64,000 nucleotides of DNA from the NCBI GenBank assembly GCA_041567895.1, contig JBFGAX010000007.1, forward strand, positions 5,961-69,960, written 5' to 3'. The notes beneath the pieces were generated by a model. That model searched no databases, had not been told where the DNA came from, and saw only the letters and a list, made by a program, of their open reading frames with translations. Position numbers and translations under genes: made by a program. Source of the stretch: JABDOU01 sp041567895 (GTDB lineage: Bacteria; Actinomycetota; Acidimicrobiia; Spongiisociales; SHLN01). This document shows positions 51,353 through 60,769 of this stretch, piece after piece (position 1 is the first letter of the stretch; each line of letters begins with the position of its first letter).

Positions 51353-52279
51353 ATGCGTCTGCTCACGGTCGCCGCCGCACAAATGGGTCCGATCGCAGCC
51401 GACGAGAGCCGCGAAGCTGTCGTCGACCGCCTGCTGGCTCTCATGAACACCGCCTCCGGGCGCGGTGCAGATCTCGTCGTGTATCCCGAGCTCGCGCTGA
51501 CCACGTTCTTCCCCCGCTGGCACATGGAGTTGTCCGAAGCCGATCACTACTACGAAACCGAGATGCCCGGTCCGGCCACCAAAGTGCTCTTCGATGAGGC
51601 CAAGCGGCTCGGCATCGGGTTCTGCCTTGGCTACGCCGCATTGACTGCCGAGGGTCGCCGATTCAACGTCTACCACCTCGTCGACAAGGCAGGCGAGACC
51701 GTTGGCATTTTTCAAAAGGTGCACATCCCCGGTCACGACGAGTACGAGCCGTGGCGGGAATTCCAGCATGCTGAACGTCACTATTTCGAACCAGGCGACG
51801 ACTTCCCGGTGTGGCGAGCCTTTGATGGGATCGTCGGCATGGCCATCTGCAACGACCGCCGCTGGCCCGAGACGTACCGGGTCATGGGCATGCAAGGAGC
51901 CGAACTGATCCTGATCGGCTACAACACACCTCTCCACTATGCGCCTGATCCGACCCAAAACGCGCTAGCCGGCTTTCACAACGCTCTCGTGATGCAGTCG
52001 GGCGCCTATCAGAACGGCGCCTTCGTCGTCGGCGTCGCCAAAGGTGGAATCGAGGAGGGAGTCGATTCGCTCGCCCAGAGCATGATCGTCGCACCCTCGG
52101 GCCAGATCATTGCCCAATGCATCACGACCGGTGACGAGGTAGCGGTCGCCACCATCGACCTCGATTTCACGAAGACCTACAAACACACCCTCTTCGATTT
52201 TGCTAAATATCGCGTTCCGAACGCGTACCGACGGATCACCGAGCAAACCGGTGTCGAGTTACCCCCGGAGAAACCCTGA
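51353..52279 (+). CDS. N-carbamoyl-D-amino-acid hydrolase (D-carbamoylase)
   Basis: This 308-residue enzyme aligns along its length with Agrobacterium-type D-carbamoylase: VVYPELALTTFFPRWHME with catalytic Glu46, HIPGHDEYEPWREFQHAERHYFEPGD after Lys122, and MAICNDRRWPETYRVMGMQGAELILIGYNTP with Cys166, then SFxNxLxMQSGAYQNGAF. It cleaves the carbamoyl group from N-carbamoyl-alpha-amino acids, releasing CO2, NH3 and the amino acid. It begins 3 bp after ygfK and its TGA overlaps the next ATG. In this context the natural substrate is likely a ureido acid from purine ring opening. Confidence 0.93.
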   Translation: MRLLTVAAAQMGPIAADESREAVVDRLLALMNTASGRGADLVVYPELALTTFFPRWHMELSEADHYYETEMPGPATKVLFDEAKRLGIGFCLGYAALTAEGRRFNVYHLVDKAGETVGIFQKVHIPGHDEYEPWREFQHAERHYFEPGDDFPVWRAFDGIVGMAICNDRRWPETYRVMGMQGAELILIGYNTPLHYAPDPTQNALAGFHNALVMQSGAYQNGAFVVGVAKGGIEEGVDSLAQSMIVAPSGQIIAQCITTGDEVAVATIDLDFTKTYKHTLFDFAKYRVPNAYRRITEQTGVELPPEKP

Positions 52280-54879
52280 TGACCATCGCCGATGCCCGCA
52301 CGACCAGCTTCACCGTAAACGGCTCACCTGCCACGGTGCGTTCCGACCATCCGACCCTTCTCGCAGCCTTGCGCGAGGAACTCGGCATAACGTCCACCAA
52401 GGACGGATGCTCGCCGCAAGGACAATGCGGCTGCTGCACGGTCATCATGGATGGCAAGGCCATTCAATCCTGCCTGGTGGGCATGGAGAAAGCCGAAGGC
52501 AAAGAAATCACGACCCTCGAAGGCTTCGATCAGGATGAACGCGACCGGCTCTCGAAGGGTTTCGCCGCAACCGGAGCTCTCCAATGCGGCTTCTGTACGC
52601 CCGGCATCCTTGTCCGGACCAAGTCGCTGATCGATGCCAAGGGAAAGGATCTGGACCGGCGCACTATCGAGGGACGGCTTGGCGCCCATCTCTGTCGTTG
52701 CACCGGCTACGTGCGGATCATCGAAGCAATCGAGCTGCTGGCATCAGGTGAACCCATTCCCGACACACCGCTCCCGAAACGTATTGGCGACTCCGGTGTG
52801 AAATATGAGGCCGAAGCGCTTGCCCTCGGTGACCGTGGATACGTAGGGGACATCACGATCGCCGGTATGTTGCACGGCGTGGTGCGATTGGCGGACCATG
52901 CTCGCGCCGATGTCTTGAAGATCGACACCGCGGCTGCCAAAGAGATGCCCGGCGTCGTCGATGTGTTCACGGCGGCCGACGTTCCCGGCGATCTCCGCGT
53001 CGGGATCATCTACACCGACTGGCCCGTCTTCATCCCGGAGGGGGGACGCACCTCCTATCTCGGTGACGTCATGGCAATCGTCGTCGCCGAAGATCACCTG
53101 ACCGCAACCAGGGCGGCCGAGGCCATCGAGATCGAGTACGACGTGCTCACCCCGGTGACAGACCCAATGACCGCCATCGAGGATGCATCAGAGAGCGCGG
53201 TGTGGGAACTCGAAGGCAACGTGCTCTCGGTTTCCGAATACACCCGGGGCGATTTCGAGAGTGCCTATGAGTCGTCGCCGCACAAGCTCCATGAAGTCTT
53301 TCAAACCCAGCGCATCGAACACGCGTTCCTCGAACCCGAATCAACGCTCGCGGTTCCGAAGGAGGACGGGACCCTCCACGTGTATTCGGGTGGCCAGGGG
53401 GTATGGGACGACCGCAATCAAATTGCCGCAGTACTCGGTATACCTCAGGATCAGGTCACGGTCGAGCTGGTATCCAACGGCGGTGCCTTTGGTGGCAAAG
53501 AAGACATGTCCAACCAGGCGCAAACAGCTCTGGCAGCGTGGCTGCTGAAAAAGCCGGTTCGATGCACCTTCACCCGCGAGCAGAGCTTCTATGTCCACGC
53601 CAAACGGCATCCGATCCGGATCGAATCATGGGCTGCCTGTGACGCCGACGGCAAGCTGACCGCACTCAAAGCTCGCATGGTCGGAGACAGTGGACCCTAC
53701 GCATCGGTCGGGATGAAGGTGCTCGAGCGAGCGGCCGGCCACGCCTCCGGGCCATACGTCGTGCCGAACATCGACGTGTACGCCGTGGCGGCCCGCACCA
53801 ACAACGCCGTTGGCGGAGCGTTCCGTGGCTTTGGCGCCAACCAGGCCCAATTCGCCATGGAGGGAGTCATCGATCGACTCGCCGACATGGTCGGCATCGA
53901 TAGCTGGGAAATGCGGAGCCGCAATGTCATCGAACCGGGTGTGGTTTGGGGTCCTGGCCAGATCATGGACGAGGGCAGCGCCGGAGCGCGCCTGTGCCTG
54001 GACACGATCAAGCCGTTCTTCGATCAAGCAACGGCCGACGGCAAAGCGGTGGGTCTCGGTTTGGGACTCAAAAACAGCGGGCTCGGAAACGGGTTCCTGG
54101 AAATCGCAAGGGCAGTTGTTCGCTTCAACGATGACGACACCGTCGAAGTCCGCCACTGCTGGACCGAAATGGGCCAGGGCGTCCACACGGTTGTCTTGCA
54201 GGTTGCGGCCGAAGAACTCGATGTCTCACCAGAGCGGATTTCGGTGATCGTCGACACCACACGCGAGCTAGGGGCCGGACAAACGACCGGCTCCCGAGGC
54301 ACGCTCATGGGCGCCGGAGCAGTGCAGGCCGCATGCCAGGCCGCCAATGCCGACGGTCGCAAGGTTGGTGTTGACTATGAAGGTGAATACCGGGTGGACT
54401 GGACCAACAAGCTCGGCGACGATGTCGAAAACCCCATCCTCCACTCGACATTCGGTTATGCCGCACAACTGGTTATCGCAGACAAGACGACAGGTGACAT
54501 CGAAAAACTGGTGGCCGTCCACGATGTCGGAAGGGCGGTCAATCCGGCGCTGTGCGCCGGCCAGGTCGAAGGCTCCGCCCACATGGGCCTTGGCTATGCA
54601 CTCACCGAGGACTTTCCCTACGACGAAGAGGCAAGACCCACCAACATGACCCTCCGCAGCCTCGGCATTCTCAGGCCAAAGGACATGCCGGAGATCGAAA
54701 CCATCCTGGTCGAGGCCCCGCAACCTCGCGCCCCCTATGGAATCAAGGGCGTTGGGGAAATCGGTCTCGTGCCCACTGCGGGAGCCGTGGCCAGGGCGCT
54801 TCATCAGTTCGACGGCATCTACCGGACCAGACTGCCGATGAACAAGCATCACCCGACGGCGGCGGCGAACGGTGGCTGA
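52279..54879 (+). CDS. Fused [2Fe-2S]-molybdopterin hydroxylase, XdhD / xanthine-dehydrogenase-like
   Basis: This 866-residue protein joins two xanthine dehydrogenase parts. Residues 1-155 hold two [2Fe-2S] clusters, with Cys in GCSPQGQCGCCTV and LQCGFCTPGILV/LCRCTGY. Residues 165-860 form the molybdopterin domain, with LHGVVRLADHARADVLKID, the GGAFGGKEDMS Moco loop, VGGAFRGFGANQAQFAMEG, and the catalytic Glu in GIKGVGEIGLVP. No FAD domain is present. This matches the XdhD/selenium-dependent XDH type of purine hydroxylase that oxidises xanthine or related purines. It overlaps its neighbours at both ends (TGATG and 8 bp), so it is firmly in the ygfK operon. Confidence 0.9.
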   Translation: MTIADARTTSFTVNGSPATVRSDHPTLLAALREELGITSTKDGCSPQGQCGCCTVIMDGKAIQSCLVGMEKAEGKEITTLEGFDQDERDRLSKGFAATGALQCGFCTPGILVRTKSLIDAKGKDLDRRTIEGRLGAHLCRCTGYVRIIEAIELLASGEPIPDTPLPKRIGDSGVKYEAEALALGDRGYVGDITIAGMLHGVVRLADHARADVLKIDTAAAKEMPGVVDVFTAADVPGDLRVGIIYTDWPVFIPEGGRTSYLGDVMAIVVAEDHLTATRAAEAIEIEYDVLTPVTDPMTAIEDASESAVWELEGNVLSVSEYTRGDFESAYESSPHKLHEVFQTQRIEHAFLEPESTLAVPKEDGTLHVYSGGQGVWDDRNQIAAVLGIPQDQVTVELVSNGGAFGGKEDMSNQAQTALAAWLLKKPVRCTFTREQSFYVHAKRHPIRIESWAACDADGKLTALKARMVGDSGPYASVGMKVLERAAGHASGPYVVPNIDVYAVAARTNNAVGGAFRGFGANQAQFAMEGVIDRLADMVGIDSWEMRSRNVIEPGVVWGPGQIMDEGSAGARLCLDTIKPFFDQATADGKAVGLGLGLKNSGLGNGFLEIARAVVRFNDDDTVEVRHCWTEMGQGVHTVVLQVAAEELDVSPERISVIVDTTRELGAGQTTGSRGTLMGAGAVQAACQAANADGRKVGVDYEGEYRVDWTNKLGDDVENPILHSTFGYAAQLVIADKTTGDIEKLVAVHDVGRAVNPALCAGQVEGSAHMGLGYALTEDFPYDEEARPTNMTLRSLGILRPKDMPEIETILVEAPQPRAPYGIKGVGEIGLVPTAGAVARALHQFDGIYRTRLPMNKHHPTAAANGG

Positions 54880-55900
54880 CAACACCACGCCAGGGCTGGT
54901 CTGCGGACACCACCACCTGTACTCGGTGCTGGCTCGCGGCATGCCTCCCCCACCCATGGTGCCGACGACATTTCAGAGCATCCTCGAACAAATCTGGTGG
55001 CGGCTCGATTCGGCCCTGGATCTGGAGATGCTGGAATGGTCGGCCAAACTCGGAGCACTAGAAGCTCTCGAATCGGGAACGACCGCGATCGTCGATCACC
55101 ACGAGAGCCCGAATGCCATCGAGGGCAGCCTGGACGTGATCGCGAGAGCCTGCGAAGAGGTGGGCGTTCGTGTGCTCACCGCATACGGCGTCACCGACCG
55201 CAATGGGCCTGACGGGGCGAAGCGTGGTCTCGAAGAAAACAGACGCTTCATCAGCGAAGGGGGAAACGCCCTCGTTGGCATTCATGCTGCCTTCACCTGC
55301 TCGGACGAAACACTGGAGAACGCCGCCGGAATGGCCAGAGATCTCGGAGTCGGCGTTCACATCCACGTCTGCGAAGGTCCCGAGGACAAGGACGCGGCAC
55401 AGCGGTTACGCGGTTTCACCCGCGCCGATTGGCTACTCGCGCACTGCGTACATCTCCCCTCGGATCACGAACTCGAGGGCACGATCCTGCACAATCCCCG
55501 CTCGAACCTCAACAACTCGGTCGGATACGCCGAACCGGCTCGATTCTCAAATCCGGTCATGCTCGGCACAGACGGCATTGGTGCCAACATGATCGAGTCA
55601 TTCCGCCTCGCCTATGTCATGCAGCGATCCACAAACATCACCGCCACCCCCGATACCGCATGGCGATGGTTGGAACAGGGTTGGGAGTTGTTCCCGAATT
55701 CCCGCAAAGACATCGTCACCTGGTCGTACGACCCGATGGATCCATGGCACATCGCTTTCACACCGGGCATTCGTCCGCTGCGGGTGGAGGTCGACGGTGA
55801 AGTTCTACTAGACGAGTCAGGACCCACCCGGGTCGACGCGAACGAGGTACGAGCAAAAGCGAGAGAACAGGCCCGACGTCTGCATGAGGCGCTGGCGTAG
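54872..55900 (+). CDS. ssnA: SsnA-like amidohydrolase lacking the N-terminal beta domain
   Basis: This 342-residue protein matches SsnA from its metal-binding segment on: PGLVCGHHHLYSVLARGM (HxH at 13-15), WWRLDSALDLEMLEWSAKLGALEALESGTTAIVDHHESPNAIEGSL, VGIHAAFTCSD, HIHVCEGPEDKDAA, the catalytic His in LLAHCVHL and the Asp in LGTDGIGANMIESFRLAYV. E. coli SsnA is about 440 residues and has a further 55-60 residues before this point that form part of a beta sandwich; here the GTG start lies inside the end of the hydroxylase gene, so they cannot be encoded. Its likely substrate is a purine or hydropyrimidine ring. It follows XDH with an 8-bp overlap. Confidence 0.86.
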   Translation: MADNTTPGLVCGHHHLYSVLARGMPPPPMVPTTFQSILEQIWWRLDSALDLEMLEWSAKLGALEALESGTTAIVDHHESPNAIEGSLDVIARACEEVGVRVLTAYGVTDRNGPDGAKRGLEENRRFISEGGNALVGIHAAFTCSDETLENAAGMARDLGVGVHIHVCEGPEDKDAAQRLRGFTRADWLLAHCVHLPSDHELEGTILHNPRSNLNNSVGYAEPARFSNPVMLGTDGIGANMIESFRLAYVMQRSTNITATPDTAWRWLEQGWELFPNSRKDIVTWSYDPMDPWHIAFTPGIRPLRVEVDGEVLLDESGPTRVDANEVRAKAREQARRLHEALA

Positions 55901-55986
55901 TGCGCGAAACCCTGGCCTATCCGGGCCAGCGCGCGCATCCGTCGGCGCTCTAGAGTCGATACCGTCCTAGTGAGGGAATGAGAACC

Positions 55987-57105
55987 ATGAGAACTATGGA
56001 AACGTCAACACAAACGAATCTACGAAGAATGCTCGCATTGTTGCTGACGCTGGCGATGATCGCTGCTGCCTGCGGCTCTGACGAGGGAACCGAGACCACA
56101 AACACGACCGAGGCCGGCGGCACGGACGGCGAACCGATGAAGGTCGCGTTCGTCCACGTCTCACCGGTTGCAGACAAAGGCTGGTCGTGGGCGCACGACC
56201 AGGGAGCCCAGTACCTGGCGGCAAACATGGACGTCGACATAACAACCCTGGAGGCCATTCCGGAAGGATCGGACTCCCAGCGTGTGTTCGAAGACCTGGC
56301 AGCAGCCGGTAACGAGCTCATTTTTGGCACGAGCTTCGGCTACATGGAACCCATGCTCGCTGCAGCCGCAAACTTTCCCGAGGTCACGTTCATGCACGCC
56401 ACCGGCTTCATGTCGAGCGACAACATGGGCAACTACTTTGGCGCTGCCGAAGAGGGCCGATACTTGAGCGGGATAGCCGCCGGCGCAGCGACCGAGAGCA
56501 ACCTCATCGGTTACGTAGCTGCGTTCCCGATCCCGGAGGTGCTACGCGGTATCAACGCGTTCACGCTCGGGGTGCACGAGGTCAACCCGGACGCCCAGGT
56601 TCAGGTGGTATGGACGAGCACCTGGTTTGATCCACCGCTCGAGAGCACAGCTGCCCAGAGTTTGTTGGATGCGAACGCCGATGTCATCGCCATGCATCAA
56701 GACTCGGCGGCACCTGGCCAAGCGGCTGAAGCTGCCGGTGCCAAATGGGTCGGCTACAACACGGACATGACGGAGTTCGCTCCAAGCGCCTGGCTGACTG
56801 CTCCCATTTGGGACTGGGGGCCGTTCTATCTGACGACAGCCCAACAGGTCAAGGACGGGACCTGGAAGTCGGAGGCCTACTACGGCAACATGGCAGACGG
56901 CATGGTCGACCTCGCCCCCTTCGGATCGTCGGTCTCCGATGAGACCAGAGCGACGATCGAGGAGCGCAAAGCTCAGATCATCGACGGTTCATTCTCCGTG
57001 TTCCCCGATCCGATCGTCGACCAGGACGGCAATAGCCGCGAACTCGGCGACATCTTCGGCATGGACTACTTCGTCGAAGGCGTGATCGGTAGTCCAACCG
57101 GCTAG
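55987..57105 (+). CDS. BMP-family nucleoside/purine-binding lipoprotein
   Basis: The 372-residue precursor has a lipoprotein signal (MLALLLTLAMIAAAC, Cys29) and the BMP (Med/TmpC/PnrA) fold: MKVAFVHVSPVADKGWSWAHDQGAQYLAANMDVDI, then FGTSFGYMEPMLAAAANFPEVTFMHATGF, GRYLSGIAAGAATESNLIGYVAAFPIPEVLRGINAFTLGVHEVNPDAQVQVVW. BMP proteins bind purine nucleosides or bases for ABC import. The ATG at 55987 is preferred, because GAGGG lies 10 bases before it and directly touches the ATG at 55978. It lies 86 bp after ssnA and is followed by an ATPase and two permeases. Confidence 0.88.
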   Translation: MRTMETSTQTNLRRMLALLLTLAMIAAACGSDEGTETTNTTEAGGTDGEPMKVAFVHVSPVADKGWSWAHDQGAQYLAANMDVDITTLEAIPEGSDSQRVFEDLAAAGNELIFGTSFGYMEPMLAAAANFPEVTFMHATGFMSSDNMGNYFGAAEEGRYLSGIAAGAATESNLIGYVAAFPIPEVLRGINAFTLGVHEVNPDAQVQVVWTSTWFDPPLESTAAQSLLDANADVIAMHQDSAAPGQAAEAAGAKWVGYNTDMTEFAPSAWLTAPIWDWGPFYLTTAQQVKDGTWKSEAYYGNMADGMVDLAPFGSSVSDETRATIEERKAQIIDGSFSVFPDPIVDQDGNSRELGDIFGMDYFVEGVIGSPTG

Positions 57106-57125
57106 CAGCGACCAACTCACGATAT

Positions 57126-57161
57126 GAACAATGGGCTCCACAAAGGTGGGGCCCATTGTTC
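57126..57161 (+). terminator. 16-bp hairpin between the binding-protein and ATPase genes
   Basis: GAACAATGGGCTCCAC (57126-57141) pairs with GTGGGGCCCATTGTTC (57146-57161), with one GU pair and an AAAG loop. It starts 20 bases after the stop of the binding-protein gene. No T-run follows; TAATGT follows at once and is the -10 box of the next gene. It likely limits read-through and protects the upstream mRNA, which gives excess binding protein. Confidence 0.72.
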
Positions 57162-57167
57162 TAATGT
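57162..57167 (+). promoter_or_regulatory. -10 box of a leaderless promoter (ABC ATPase gene)
   Basis: TAATGT occupies -12 to -7 relative to the ATG at 57174 and abuts the preceding hairpin. No ribosome-binding site is present. Confidence 0.5.
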
Positions 57168-57173
57168 GGGCTC

Positions 57174-58709
57174 ATGTCGGATTCGATAGCTACGGAAACG
57201 CTTGCGGTCGATCTTCGAGATATCCACAAGCAGTTCTATGGCGTCAAGGCAAACGAAGGCGTCAACTTCCAGTTGAGGCCCGGAGAGGTCCACGCCCTCC
57301 TTGGTGAAAACGGTGCCGGAAAATCGACGCTTTGCTCGATCCTGGCCGGGCTGTACCGGCCGGATGCCGGCGAAATGGTCATCGATGGCGAGCCGGTTGT
57401 CTTCAAGTCACCCAAGGATGCTCTTTCCGCCGGCATCGGAATGGTGTATCAACACTTCCGGCTCGTCCCGAATCTGACTGTCGCCGAGAACCTGGCGCTC
57501 GGCCACCACAATCTCGGTGTTCTGGTTGATCAGAAAGACCTCCAGCGCGACGCCGCCGAATTGGGTGAGAGGTACGGTCTGCCCGTCGATGCAACTGCGC
57601 GGATATGGCAGCTCTCAGTCGGTGAACAGCAGCGCGTCGAGATTCTCAAACTCCTCTACCGCGATGCGAAGGTCCTCATTCTCGACGAGCCGACCGCAGT
57701 GCTCACCCCGCAGGAATCGCAAGCTCTCTTCAGCACCATGCGTCAGCTGACCGACGAGGGTCGCTCGGTGATTTTCGTGTCCCACAAGTTGCATGAGGTG
57801 AAACAGGTATCGGATCGGGTTTCGGTCATGCGTCAGGGACAAATGGTCGGCGAGATCGACACAGCGGACGCCGAGCCAAGAGATCTTGCCCGCATGATGG
57901 TTGGCCGAGACCTCGAACTTCCGACCCGGGACGAAGATGAAAGCACGGGGGAGCCGATGTTGGTGGTACGGGACCTTCGGGTGCCGGGCGACCGCGGCCT
58001 CGAATCGGTCAAGGGCGTCTCGTTTGAGGTTCGGGCGGGCGAGGTAGTAGGCGTGGCCGGGGTTTCGGGCAACGGCCAGCGGGAACTGGCATACGGCCTG
58101 GTCGGGCTGCGAAGGCCAACCGCGGGGAGCGTCACCCTCGACGGTGTCGACGTGACCGAAGCCAACGTACTGGAACACATCCGCCAGGGACTGGCCTATG
58201 TGCCACAAAACCGCCTCGGCATGGGACTGTCGCCGGGTCTGACCACCGAAGACAACCTGGGCCTCAAAGCGTTTCGAGAGGCACCGTATTCGAAAGGACG
58301 CCAGCTGGTCCCGGCGGCGTTCAAAACCCGGGGTAAGGACCTCATCGAACAGTACGACATTCGCGGCGTCGTGCCGGGGCTGCCAATCCGGCTGCTGTCT
58401 GGAGGCAATCTGCAGAAGGCCCTGCTGGCACGCGAGGTCGAGATGCAACCGAAGATACTCATAGCCCGCTCACCGACGAGAGGCCTCGACGTAGGCGCCA
58501 CCGAAGCCGTCAGAAACTCGATCTTGCGCGAACGGCACCGCGGCACCGGCATCCTGCTCATGTCGGAAGATCTCGACGAATTGCTTGCGCTCTCGGACCG
58601 GCTCATCGTCCTCTACGAAGGCGAGATCGTCGGCGAACTGACCGCCCGCATGGCCACCGCCGAACGGCTGGGCTTACTCATGGCCGGCCAAAAGGATGGC
58701 GGGGACTAG
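57174..58709 (+). CDS. Nucleoside-type ABC transporter ATPase (two ATPase domains)
   Basis: This 511-residue protein has two ATPase halves as in BmpB/NupA or RbsA-type proteins. The first half is intact: Walker A GENGAGKST, Q loop MVYQHFRLVPNLTVAENLAL, signature LSVGEQQRVEILKLLYRDAKVLILDEPTAVLTP. The second half is degenerate, with Walker A replaced by GVSGNGQRE, and has LSGGNLQKALLAREVEMQPKILIARSPTRGLDVGA. That asymmetry is usual in this family. It follows the binding-protein gene after a hairpin and abuts the first permease gene. Confidence 0.94.
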   Translation: MSDSIATETLAVDLRDIHKQFYGVKANEGVNFQLRPGEVHALLGENGAGKSTLCSILAGLYRPDAGEMVIDGEPVVFKSPKDALSAGIGMVYQHFRLVPNLTVAENLALGHHNLGVLVDQKDLQRDAAELGERYGLPVDATARIWQLSVGEQQRVEILKLLYRDAKVLILDEPTAVLTPQESQALFSTMRQLTDEGRSVIFVSHKLHEVKQVSDRVSVMRQGQMVGEIDTADAEPRDLARMMVGRDLELPTRDEDESTGEPMLVVRDLRVPGDRGLESVKGVSFEVRAGEVVGVAGVSGNGQRELAYGLVGLRRPTAGSVTLDGVDVTEANVLEHIRQGLAYVPQNRLGMGLSPGLTTEDNLGLKAFREAPYSKGRQLVPAAFKTRGKDLIEQYDIRGVVPGLPIRLLSGGNLQKALLAREVEMQPKILIARSPTRGLDVGATEAVRNSILRERHRGTGILLMSEDLDELLALSDRLIVLYEGEIVGELTARMATAERLGLLMAGQKDGGD

Positions 58710-59819
58710 ATGACCGTGCGCCGCATCATCGTCGAACCACGTGGCCTGGCATCGTTGCGCCTGACGCTCACCGTGCCACTGCTCTCGGTATTGGCCGCCC
58801 TCATCATCGGTGGCGTGTTCCTCTGGATCACGGGGGACAATCCGTTCACCGTCTACGGGCACATGGTGGACGCTGCCTTCGGCAGTGCGCGTGGCGTGAG
58901 CGAGACATTGATCTCGGCAACGCCGCTCATCCTGACCGGCCTCGCAGCCGCTCTCGCGTTCAAGATGCTGGTTTGGAACATCGGCGCCGAAGGACAGTTC
59001 TTGCTCGGCGCAATCGTCGCTGCCGGCATTGCTATTGCAATGGGAGACGCTATTCCGGCCGCGCTCGCCATACCCGTCGTGATCATTGCAGGCGCCGTCG
59101 GCGGAGCGTTGTGGGCCGCGGTTTCGGCGGTCCCGCGGGTGTATTTGGGAACCAACGAAATCATCACGACGTTGATGCTCAACTTCATCGCGCTCAACCT
59201 CATGAACTATCTGATCTTCGGCAGCAACAGTCCGTGGCGCGATCCTCTCGTCAGCACGTTTCCAACCGGGCGCCCGATTCCGGACGCCGCGAGCCTCCCG
59301 CGCTTTTTCAATCGCCTCGATGTCGGCATCTTCATTGCGATCGCGGTGGCGATGTTCGCGTGGTTTCTCGTCAACCGGACGCGCTGGGGATTTGAAGTGC
59401 GAGTGGTCGGCGACTCGCCCGATACAGCCCGCTATGCCGGGATAGAGGTGCCGCGCAAGATCCTCGGAGTTTTCCTACTCTCGGGCGCGTTTGCAGGGCT
59501 GGCGGGAGCGTTGTTCGTCGCCGGCCCGGTGGGAGCGCTCGATCCTCGCTCGCTCGACCTCGGGCTCGGGTTCACTGGCATCATCGTCGCAGCCCTGGCC
59601 AGGCTCAATGCGCTGGCCGTCATTCCGGTCGCCATCCTCATGGGTGCCCTCAACAATGCCGGCCCCTCGCTGCAGTCGATCGGGGTCCCTCCGGAGATCG
59701 TGACCATGTTGCAAGGGGCGATACTGATTTTTGCGGTCGGAGGTGAGTTCTTCATCGCCAACCGGCTTCGAAGACCCGAACTCCCCCCCGACGTGCTGGC
59801 CAGCGGAGCGGCAGCATGA
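58710..59819 (+). CDS. Nucleoside-type ABC transporter permease 1
   Basis: This 369-residue protein has about 9-10 predicted membrane helices and the BPD_transp_2 pattern: GEFLLGAIVAAGIAIAMG-like segment GAEGQFLLGAIVAAGIAIA, GTNEIITTLMLNFIALNLMNYLIFG, DTARYAGIEVPRKILGVFLLSGAFAGLAGAL, and GLGFTGIIVAALARLNALAVIPVAILMGAL. It begins directly after the ATPase stop and overlaps the second permease by 4 bp. It is the YufP/NupB-type subunit. Confidence 0.93.
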   Translation: MTVRRIIVEPRGLASLRLTLTVPLLSVLAALIIGGVFLWITGDNPFTVYGHMVDAAFGSARGVSETLISATPLILTGLAAALAFKMLVWNIGAEGQFLLGAIVAAGIAIAMGDAIPAALAIPVVIIAGAVGGALWAAVSAVPRVYLGTNEIITTLMLNFIALNLMNYLIFGSNSPWRDPLVSTFPTGRPIPDAASLPRFFNRLDVGIFIAIAVAMFAWFLVNRTRWGFEVRVVGDSPDTARYAGIEVPRKILGVFLLSGAFAGLAGALFVAGPVGALDPRSLDLGLGFTGIIVAALARLNALAVIPVAILMGALNNAGPSLQSIGVPPEIVTMLQGAILIFAVGGEFFIANRLRRPELPPDVLASGAAA

Positions 59820-60769
59820 ACGACTCTCAGCTGATCCTCACCATCGTGGCCGCCATCGGGCTTGGGACGCCTCTCATCTTTGCCACAGTCGGCGAGATCA
59901 TCACCGAACGGGCAGGAATTCTCAATCTCGGTGTCCAGGGAACGATGCTGGTGGGGGCCGTGACCGGTTTTTGGGCGACCTTCCAAACGGGAAGCCTCAC
60001 CCTTGGCATCCTGGCTTCGTTGTTGGCCGGTGCCGCCTTCTCGGTGATACACGCCTTCGCATCCATCACCCTGCGGGTCAGCCAGATCGTTTCGGGATTG
60101 GCTCTGACGATCTTCGGCACGGGCCTGGCGAGCTTCCTCGGCAAAGCAGGTTCCGATCCCCTGGTCGGAGAGCCGGCCCGTGACCAGTTCGACGCCATCA
60201 TCACCGACGGTATTGCGGACTGGCCGGTCGTGGGTCCGCTCATCTTCGGCCATGACATCCTCGTGTACGTTGCCTGGATCGCCGCCGGTGCCGCCAGCTA
60301 TTACCTGTTTCGAACCCGGATGGGACTGTCCCTGCGCGCGGTTGGAGAAGATCCCGCCAGCGCAGAATCGGCAGGCGTCAATGTGGCGTGGGTGCGGTAC
60401 GTCCATGTCATGGTCGGCGGCGCCCTCGCAGGACTGGGAGGCGCCTACTATCCACTGGCCCTGGTCCCGACATGGCAGGACAATCCGATCGGAGCGGCAG
60501 GATGGATTGCGATTGCACTGGTGATCCTCGCAAGCTGGCGTCCGTGGCGAGCACTGTTTGCTGCATATCTCTTCGGCGCGGCAGCCAGGATCCAGTTCAC
60601 GCTCCAGACACTCGGGGAACCATGGAGCAACATCCCGGCGACCATTCTCGCCATGATCCCCTTCGTTCTTGCGATCATTGCGATGATTGCTCTCACCAGT
60701 GGCAAGCGGGCGAGGTTCCTTGGAGCCCCGGCCGCCCTCGGTATCCCGTATTTCCGGGAACAGCGCTAG
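59816..60769 (+). CDS. Nucleoside-type ABC transporter permease 2
   Basis: This 317-residue protein is the shorter YufQ/NupC-type permease: TPLIFATVGEIITERAGILNLGVQGTMLVGAVTGFWA, RVSQIVSGLALTIFGTGLASFLG, DPASAESAGVNVAWVRYVHVMVGGALAGLGGAYY, and WIAIALVILASWRPWRALFAAYLFGAA. These are standard positions for the family. It starts on the ATGA overlap and its stop overlaps the convergent FG-GAP gene by 4 bp. It completes a nucleoside or purine importer linked to the catabolic operon. Confidence 0.93.
   Translation: MNDSQLILTIVAAIGLGTPLIFATVGEIITERAGILNLGVQGTMLVGAVTGFWATFQTGSLTLGILASLLAGAAFSVIHAFASITLRVSQIVSGLALTIFGTGLASFLGKAGSDPLVGEPARDQFDAIITDGIADWPVVGPLIFGHDILVYVAWIAAGAASYYLFRTRMGLSLRAVGEDPASAESAGVNVAWVRYVHVMVGGALAGLGGAYYPLALVPTWQDNPIGAAGWIAIALVILASWRPWRALFAAYLFGAAARIQFTLQTLGEPWSNIPATILAMIPFVLAIIAMIALTSGKRARFLGAPAALGIPYFREQR

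Noticed and set aside
59432..60406. 324-codon antisense frame opposite the two ABC permeases
   Set aside because: It covers parts of two firmly assigned permease genes and has the low-complexity composition of an antisense shadow.
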